Of a stretch of DNA of 64,000 bases, positions 59,644 through 64,000 are shown piece after piece. This DNA is from Brevundimonas sp. A19_0. GTDB lineage: Bacteria; Pseudomonadota; Alphaproteobacteria; Caulobacterales; Caulobacteraceae. Numbering within the stretch: the stretch's first letter is position 1; each line of letters begins with the position of its first letter. The translations under genes and the position numbers were made by a program. Where the stretch lies: NCBI RefSeq assembly GCF_017744255.1, contig NZ_JAGHQP010000010.1, positions 34,859 through 98,858 of the forward strand. The letters are read 5' to 3'. A model generated the notes under the pieces. It saw nothing but the letters and a program-made list of their open reading frames with translations. It searched no databases and was not told the DNA's origin.

Positions 59644-60403
59644 TGGTGATGCCACCGTCCACCACAATGGTCTGGCCGGTCATATAGGCCGAGGCCGGCG
59701 CGGCCAGATAAACGGCGGTGCCCGCGATCTCGTCGGGCTGGCCGATCCGCTTCAGCGGCGCCGGCTCGGTCGTCGCCTTCAGGATCTCGGGGTTCTCCCA
59801 CAGATAGCGGGCAAAGTCGGTCTTGATCAGGCCCGGCGCGATACAGTTCACGCGCACGTTCGACGGTCCGAACTCGACCGCCAGGTTGCGCGCCAGCTGC
59901 ATGTCGGCCGCCTTGGAGATGTTGTAGGCCCCGATCAGGGCATTGCCGCGCAGGCCGCCGATCGACGACACGATGATGATCGAGCCGTCCTTGCGCTCCA
60001 CCATCTCGGGGGCGACCATCTGGATCAGCCAGTGGTTCGAGACCACATTGTTCTGCAGGATCTTGTCGAACTGTTCATCGGTGATGCCGCCCATCGGCCC
60101 GGCATAGGGGTTGGACGCGGCATTGCAGACCAGGATGTCGACCTTGCCCCAGGTCTCCTTGGTCGTGTCGACCAGCCGCTGCAAATCCTCCTTCGAGGCG
60201 ATGTTGCAGGGCACGGCGATGGCACGACCTTCGCCGAAGCGTTCGTTGATCTCGGCGGCGACCTCGTCGCACGGTCCGGCCTTGCGCGACGAGATGACGA
60301 CATGGGCGCCATGCTCGGCCATCCGCTCGGCGATGGCCTTGCCGATCCCGCGTGAGGATCCGGTGATCACCGCCACCTTGCCGGTCAGGTCAAACAGTTC
60401 CAT
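59633..60403 (-). CDS. Short-chain dehydrogenase/reductase, DHRS4-like
   Basis: A 256-residue classical SDR: MELFDLTGKVAVITGSSRGI (TGxxxGIG, about 8-22), then VCNAASNPYAGPMGGITDEQ (NAAS in place of NNAG), the catalytic Ser in IIIVSSIGGLRGNALIGAYN, Tyr-Lys in YNISKAADMQLARNLAVEFG, and APGLIKTDFARYLWENPEIL. The YLWENPEIL string resembles SDR family 4 (DHRS4-like, carbonyl or retinol type). The ending GGITIAW is common to the group. The start is ATG 60403 with GGAG 11 bases before it. It is upstream of the acyltransferase; a substrate cannot be given. Confidence 0.9.
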   Translation of the reverse strand: MELFDLTGKVAVITGSSRGIGKAIAERMAEHGAHVVISSRKAGPCDEVAAEINERFGEGRAIAVPCNIASKEDLQRLVDTTKETWGKVDILVCNAASNPYAGPMGGITDEQFDKILQNNVVSNHWLIQMVAPEMVERKDGSIIIVSSIGGLRGNALIGAYNISKAADMQLARNLAVEFGPSNVRVNCIAPGLIKTDFARYLWENPEILKATTEPAPLKRIGQPDEIAGTAVYLAAPASAYMTGQTIVVDGGITIAW

Positions 60404-60437
60404 GTGCGCGCCACTCCTCAGGTTATCGCTGTCCACC

Positions 60438-60495
60438 GATTCTTTCTGAATAGCCCTAGCGGCTCCGGGCCGATAGCCCGATACTGGATCGATTC
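60438..60495. promoter_or_regulatory. Two GANTC (CcrM) sites in the tipF upstream region
   Basis: GATTC occurs at 60438-60442 and at 60491-60495, 28-85 bases upstream of tipF and in the spacer shared with the divergent SDR. GANTC is the CcrM methylation and GcrA-associated motif in Caulobacterales. Two such sites in 120 bases may be chance. Confidence 0.3.
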
Positions 60496-60522
60496 CATCG
60501 GGAGGCCGGACAGACGCCCCAC

Positions 60523-61797
60523 ATGCGTACCCTTACTCGTACCGCCCTGATCTTCAGCTATCTGTTTCTGGCCATGACGGTCGGCGCGCTGATCTGGCGT
60601 GGCGGACTGGGTGCGGGCGCGGGCATCGCCGCCACCTTCGGCGCCCTGGGCGTGCTGGGCGTCATCCACCTCTATCTGACCGGCCACCTGCGCGAGCGCG
60701 CCCTCAAGGCCGAGATCGGCCAGATCCGCGACGCCCACCGCCTGCTGGCCGACGCGCTGGAGACCACCCAGGGCGCCCTGACCGAACTGGCCCAGGCCAT
60801 CGAGTCCGGCGCCCTCAACCGCACCGAGGAGCTGACCGGCGAGGTTCGCATGCTCGAGGGCCTCATCCAGCAGATGAGCGCCAGCATCGACGAGCGCCTG
60901 TCCACCCCGGCGCCGGTCGCGGCCGACACCTTCGAGGGCCGTCGCCAGGCCCAGTCCCACGCCCTGCTGCGCACCGTCCACGACGCCCTGACCGAAGGCC
61001 GGGTCGACCTGTACCTCCAGCCGGTCGTGACCCTGCCCCAGCGGCGCACCGTCTTCTACGAAAGCTTCACCCGCCTGCGCGACTCGACCGACCGGGTGAT
61101 GATGCCGGCCGAATATCTGTCGGTCGCCGAGGGCGAAGGCCTGGTCCCCGCCATCGACAATCTGCTGCTGTTCCGCTGCGCCCAGATCGTCCGCCGTCTG
61201 GCACGTCAGGACCGCAAGGTCGGCGTCTTCTGCAACGTTGCCCTGTCCTCGCTGGGCGATGAGACCTTCTTCCCCCAGTTCCTGCATTTCCTCAGCGAGA
61301 ACCGCGACCTCAACCAGTCGCTGATCTTCGAGCTGGGACAGGCCACCTTCGACGCCCGCGGCGCGGTCGAGGCCCGCAACATGGCCAAGCTGGCCGACCT
61401 CGGTTTCCGCTTCTCGATCGACAAGGTCCAGACGCTGGATCTCGACTTCGCCGACCTGCAACGCTCCGACGTCCGCTTCGTCAAGGTCGCCGCTGACCTG
61501 CTGATCGAACAGCTGCTCGACCTCGACGGCGGCTCGCCCCTGCCCAGCCTGCGGGACATCCAGGCCGCCGACTTCGCCGCCCTCACCCGCCGCTACGGCA
61601 TCGAGGTGATCGCCGAGAAGTGCGAAAGCGAGCGCCAGATCGTCGACATCCTCGAGCTCGACGTCTCGATGGGACAGGGCCACCTGTTCGGTGAACCCCG
61701 CGCCATCAAGGAACAGGTCCTCGCCGAAACCGACCCCCCCGCCGACTTCCTCCGCTCCACCCTCCGCAGCGCGGAGCAACGGCGCCGGGCGGGATAA
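60523..61797 (+). CDS. tipF: TipF-like degenerate EAL-domain protein (flagellar assembly)
   Basis: TipF in Caulobacter is a c-di-GMP binding EAL protein that places and builds the flagellum at the new pole. The 424-residue product has two N-terminal helices (about 5-24 and 31-52), a coiled coil (about 55-128), then an EAL-like domain (about 145-395): VDLYLQPVVTLPQRRTVFYE, with ESF at 180-182 where active enzymes have EAL. Also CNVALSSL (N238), IFELGQ (E270), and FSIDKVQTL where active enzymes have DDFG. The changed catalytic residues suggest no phosphodiesterase activity, in line with TipF. The start is ATG 60523. Its genome distance from the flagellar genes here is large, but the domain layout is typical. 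Confidence 0.75.
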   Translation: MRTLTRTALIFSYLFLAMTVGALIWRGGLGAGAGIAATFGALGVLGVIHLYLTGHLRERALKAEIGQIRDAHRLLADALETTQGALTELAQAIESGALNRTEELTGEVRMLEGLIQQMSASIDERLSTPAPVAADTFEGRRQAQSHALLRTVHDALTEGRVDLYLQPVVTLPQRRTVFYESFTRLRDSTDRVMMPAEYLSVAEGEGLVPAIDNLLLFRCAQIVRRLARQDRKVGVFCNVALSSLGDETFFPQFLHFLSENRDLNQSLIFELGQATFDARGAVEARNMAKLADLGFRFSIDKVQTLDLDFADLQRSDVRFVKVAADLLIEQLLDLDGGSPLPSLRDIQAADFAALTRRYGIEVIAEKCESERQIVDILELDVSMGQGHLFGEPRAIKEQVLAETDPPADFLRSTLRSAEQRRRAG

Positions 61798-61803
61798 GGA
61801 CCG

Positions 61804-62520
61804 ATGCTGGGCCTGATCCTCCTCGCGCTGCTGGCCCAGGATCCGGACCCCAAGGCCGTGGCGGCCGCCGAGTTGCAGACAATGGATACGGCTGAGGTCG
61901 CACGGATGCTGTGGCCTTCGATGGCCTCGCGCATCACCGACCATTCGGCTGTTCGCCTCCACTATTTCGGCCCGCCCTTTCCTCCGGGCTCGCCCGATCC
62001 TCTGGCGAATGTCGAACTTTATACGGAACCGGAGCCCCTGCCCGGAGGTCTTTGTCACCGTGAGGTATACCACGTGCTGGCAGGCCGATCCGTCGACGGT
62101 CGGGGCTTTGTGCCGGTCGAGTCCTACATGACAACGACCTATCCGGTCGTGCGGCGTGATGCGGATTGTGCGGGTGCCGCCTCACGCACTTTCGCCCGAT
62201 TCAACGCTGGGCTCGAAGACGTCGCGGTCCTGCTGGAGCGCGTGGATGACTTGCAGAGCATGGTCCGCTCCGACCCTGCGGCCGACGTCAGCCTCGTATG
62301 CACCAGCAGCCTCAGGCACGACCCCTGTCCTGCCGACCTGCCCCGCCTCTTTGCAGAACTGCCACTGGACCGCATTGGCTTGATATCGCCTGACGAGCAG
62401 GGGCACCTCGAGTTGGTGATCTTCGACAGTCACTATGGCTCTCTTTTCTGGAGCCTTGTCCTCGTCGACGGCGCACAGCCACGTATCCTGATCCACCGCG
62501 CGGCTCCCGCCCCGCCTTAG
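61804..62520 (+). CDS. Hypothetical exported protein
   Basis: A 238-residue protein with a short N-terminal hydrophobic stretch (MLGLILLALLAQDPDPKAVA), which could be a signal peptide cut near LLAQ. Segments HYFGPPFPPGSPDPLANVEL, CHREVYHVLAGRSVDGRGFV and DEQGHLELVIFDSHYGSLFW have no known match. Four cysteines could form disulfides. It begins 7 bases after tipF with a weak AAGGA before the ATG, so it is perhaps in the same transcript. I do not recognise the family; the coding call rests on frame, composition and context. Confidence 0.6.
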   Translation: MLGLILLALLAQDPDPKAVAAAELQTMDTAEVARMLWPSMASRITDHSAVRLHYFGPPFPPGSPDPLANVELYTEPEPLPGGLCHREVYHVLAGRSVDGRGFVPVESYMTTTYPVVRRDADCAGAASRTFARFNAGLEDVAVLLERVDDLQSMVRSDPAADVSLVCTSSLRHDPCPADLPRLFAELPLDRIGLISPDEQGHLELVIFDSHYGSLFWSLVLVDGAQPRILIHRAAPAPP

Positions 62521-62600
62521 GTCAGGGCGGAGCGAACTCCGCCAGTATCAGCTTACTTGCCTCAAGTAGAACCGCTCGCACGCAGGAGGATCGATATCCC

Positions 62601-63125
62601 GTGAATCGCCGCCTCACGATACTCGCAGTTCTGATGGCCCCTCTCATAACCGGGGTGGTGTCACTGGGCATGGCAGCCTGCGCCCACGCGCCCCGCTCCG
62701 GCCCCGAGCTGCTGACGGTGGCGGAACGCAGCTTTTCCGACATCCCCTTCGGCACCCGAGAAGGCGTACCGGGCCTGACCATGGTCATTGAGGGACAGTG
62801 CCAGGAATGGGGCGAGTGCAGCTATGCCGACGCCAACGGCGTCGAGCACTATTTTCGGGAAGGCGAGCTGGTGGTGAAGGCCTACGCCTTCACAGAGGGC
62901 GACACCCGTCCCTCACCGGTCCTCGGTATCGGCACCGCCCGCCACATGGACGCGGTTCTGTCGCGGGTCGAACGCTTCCTGCCTGAAGTCGAGATCGAGT
63001 GCCGTCCCGAGCCAGACCACGGCCAGACGTGCGGCGCCACCCTGGGCGAAGGCTGGATCAACTTGCAGTTCGATCGCGATGGCCGCATTCGGGAAGCCCG
63101 GCTCGACGCCTATCACTTCACCTGA
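62601..63125 (+). CDS. Hypothetical exported protein (possible lipoprotein)
   Basis: A 174-residue protein with an N-terminal export signal (MNRRLTILAVLMAPLITGVV, then SLGMAACAHAP). The MAAC might be a lipobox, although the residue at -3 is Met rather than Leu. The rest contains SFSDIPFGTREGVPGLTMVI and ERFLPEVEIECRPEPDHG, with paired cysteines. Start is GTG 62601, with AGGAGG about 12 bases upstream. The preceding gene ends 80 bases before it. No function can be assigned. It ends 9 bases from the convergent gly-zipper gene. Confidence 0.6.
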   Translation: MNRRLTILAVLMAPLITGVVSLGMAACAHAPRSGPELLTVAERSFSDIPFGTREGVPGLTMVIEGQCQEWGECSYADANGVEHYFREGELVVKAYAFTEGDTRPSPVLGIGTARHMDAVLSRVERFLPEVEIECRPEPDHGQTCGATLGEGWINLQFDRDGRIREARLDAYHFT

Positions 63126-63134
63126 CGGCTGGCC

Positions 63135-63485
63135 CTACCAGCGCCGGGTGTTGTCCCGCCAGTAGACCCGCTCGCGGCCGTAGCGATAGTCGTCGTTGTA
63201 GCCGCCAAAGCCGTAGCCGCAGGGATCATCCTCTTCCGACAGCTCGCTGCCCAGGAGCGCCCCGGCCACGGCGCCGATCGCCGCGCCTTGCTCGCGGTTG
63301 CCTTCTCCGGCCACCGCCGCACCGACGGCCGCGCCCAGCAGGGCCCCGGCGCTGATGGCCCGCTCGCGGTTCTTCGCATAGTCCCGCTCGCACGCCGAGG
63401 CATAGTCGCCGTAGCCCGCGGTCGCACAGCCGCTCAGCATCAGCCCGCACCCCGCCACCGTCGCCAGCATCTTCACCGATTGCAT
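63135..63485 (-). CDS. Glycine-zipper lipoprotein
   Basis: A 116-residue protein with a lipoprotein signal: MQSVKMLATVAGCGLMLSGC, the last Cys being the lipidation site (LSGC). A glycine-zipper segment follows (about 49-83, SAGALLGAAVGAAVAGEGNR then GAAIGAVAGALLGSEL), which usually forms paired helices in the outer membrane or its vicinity. The tail is Tyr/Asp/Arg-rich (YGGYNDDYRYGRE-like). Homologues are typical of small YMGG/17 kDa-antigen-like proteins. The start is ATG 63485 with GGGAGAGATC upstream; the longer frame to 63650 overlaps the neighbouring gene. Confidence 0.82.
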   Translation of the reverse strand: MQSVKMLATVAGCGLMLSGCATAGYGDYASACERDYAKNRERAISAGALLGAAVGAAVAGEGNREQGAAIGAVAGALLGSELSEEDDPCGYGFGGYNDDYRYGRERVYWRDNTRRW

Positions 63486-63579
63486 GTGATCTCTCCCTGT
63501 GGTCCCTCGGTCGAACGCAGGGGTAACGGCGGTGTTCCGCTCGATTGACGTGCGCCGGGCCGACTCGAATACTCCGCGC

Positions 63580-63957
63580 ATGTATCCGCCCAGGACCACA
63601 GTGGCGTGGGCCCGCTCGCTCCGACGCCGAATGACCTTGCCGGAGGTCATTCTCTGGCAGGCGATACGTGGACAACAGCAGGGCGCGCGATTTCGGCGGC
63701 AGCACCCGATAGGCCCCTTCGTCCTCGATATCTGGTGCGAAGACGCCCGGCTGGCAGTCGAGGTCGATGGCCAGACCCACGACCATCCGGATCAGATCCG
63801 CCACGACGCCCGCCGCACCGAGTGGCTGACGGCGCAGGGCATCCGGGTCTGGCGAGTGCCGGCCCGCGATATGCTGACCAATCTGGACGGCGTCCTCGCC
63901 GCCCTCCGCGACCTCACAAATCCTCCCCCCTCGGGGGAGGGGGACCGCAGCGCGTAG
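63580..63957 (+). CDS. DUF559 endonuclease-like protein, tail encoded by a palindromic repeat
   Basis: A 125-residue protein of the DUF559 family, with a Vsr/PD-(D/E)XK-like fold: ARSLRRRMTLPEVILWQAIR (about 10-29), GARFRRQHPIGPFVLDIWCE and the catalytic-type DARLAVEVDGQTHDHPDQI, then RTEWLTAQGIRVWRVPARDM. These are the family's blocks, and a nuclease activity is predicted but unproven. The start chosen is ATG 63580; the frame is open to a GTG at 63499. The last 11 residues (PPPSGEGDRSA) are encoded by the GC-rich palindromic repeat at 63922-63962, and its stop codon lies in the loop of the second hairpin. Expected host role unknown. Confidence 0.8.
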   Translation: MYPPRTTVAWARSLRRRMTLPEVILWQAIRGQQQGARFRRQHPIGPFVLDIWCEDARLAVEVDGQTHDHPDQIRHDARRTEWLTAQGIRVWRVPARDMLTNLDGVLAALRDLTNPPPSGEGDRSA

Positions 63958-63962
63958 CGCTG
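63922..63962. repeat. Double-hairpin REP-like element at the end of the DUF559 gene
   Basis: CCTCCCCC and GGGGGAGG (63922-63940, loop CTC) form one hairpin, and CAGCGC and GCGCTG (63948-63962, loop GTA) form a second. The TAG of the DUF559 gene is inside the second loop. It is followed by a G-rich stretch GGGTGGTGGGGGC, as in many Caulobacterales intergenic repeats. The other candidate element lies at 35277-35307. Confidence 0.6.
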
Positions 63963-64000
63963 GGGTGGTGGGGGCAGCGGTGTCTTGGGCTGTTCAAGCC

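Overview
The window looks like chromosomal DNA from a GC-rich alphaproteobacterium of the order Caulobacterales, probably Brevundimonas or a close relative. This rests on gene content: SciP, an RcdA-type DUF1465 protein, a DUF1013 (TrcR-type) regulator, a TipF-like EAL protein, CtrA-type TTAA-N7-TTAA boxes, a sigma-54 flagellar promoter and the phoR-pstCAB-phoU-phoB order known from Caulobacter. Genus assignment is inference. Nearly all of it is densely packed core genome. I saw no insertion sequence, prophage, CRISPR array, rRNA or tRNA.

Region by region. 1-4.8 kb: flagellar hook genes, with flgK leaving on the minus strand and fliK-flgD-flgE behind a consensus sigma-54 promoter, followed by sciP with a CtrA-like box. 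4.9-12.8 kb: mnmA with an overlapping hemerythrin gene, an HxlR regulator, a thioesterase, a thiolase, an esterase and a secreted M1 peptidase. 12.8-15.3 kb: a DUF2975/XRE pair divergent from an ABC exporter, with a full TTAA-N7-TTAA box between them. 15.3-20.6 kb: a Fur-like site, a CxxCxxCC cluster protein with a doubtful start, a secreted proline-rich protein, a MASE1 histidine kinase, thiE, and the iron-storage pair bfd and bfr. 20.7-29.7 kb: efp, an inositol monophosphatase-type gene, an ABC exporter, rpmE, an L,D-transpeptidase, rcdA, DUF1192, a quinone oxidoreductase, a secreted CVNH plus beta/gamma-crystallin protein, and trcR. 29.7-35.2 kb: two YdcH-like small proteins around ubiX, a GGDEF protein, purEK, a COQ9 homologue, and rpsU with an apparent CTG start. 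35.3-44.9 kb: a NatAB-type exporter, an M23 peptidase, a GDSL autotransporter, a phosphoserine phosphatase/phosphoglycerate dehydrogenase fusion, a membrane-anchored SDR protein and hslO. 45.2-54.2 kb: the phosphate regulon with a three-repeat Pho box, then an MHYT hybrid kinase. 54.2-64 kb: purD, xseA, DUF2093, a second M23 peptidase, a response regulator, an LpxL-type acyltransferase, an SDR, tipF and several small secreted proteins, ending at a DUF559 gene that runs into a palindromic repeat.

How the genes fit together: motility and cell-cycle control recur (hook genes, SciP, RcdA, TrcR, TipF, GGDEF). Phosphate sensing and uptake form one unit (PhoR, PstCAB, PhoU, PhoB), without pstS. Cell-envelope functions are frequent (L,D-transpeptidase, two LytM-type proteins, LpxL, autotransporter, exporters). 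The most unusual items are the SerB-SerA fusion (40553-42442), the CVNH/crystallin protein (28095-28760), the CTG-initiated rpsU (34961), a Fur-like box facing a gene start that runs into another gene (15373), and the CtrA-type box at 13576. I did not find a clearly new multi-gene defence or mobile system.
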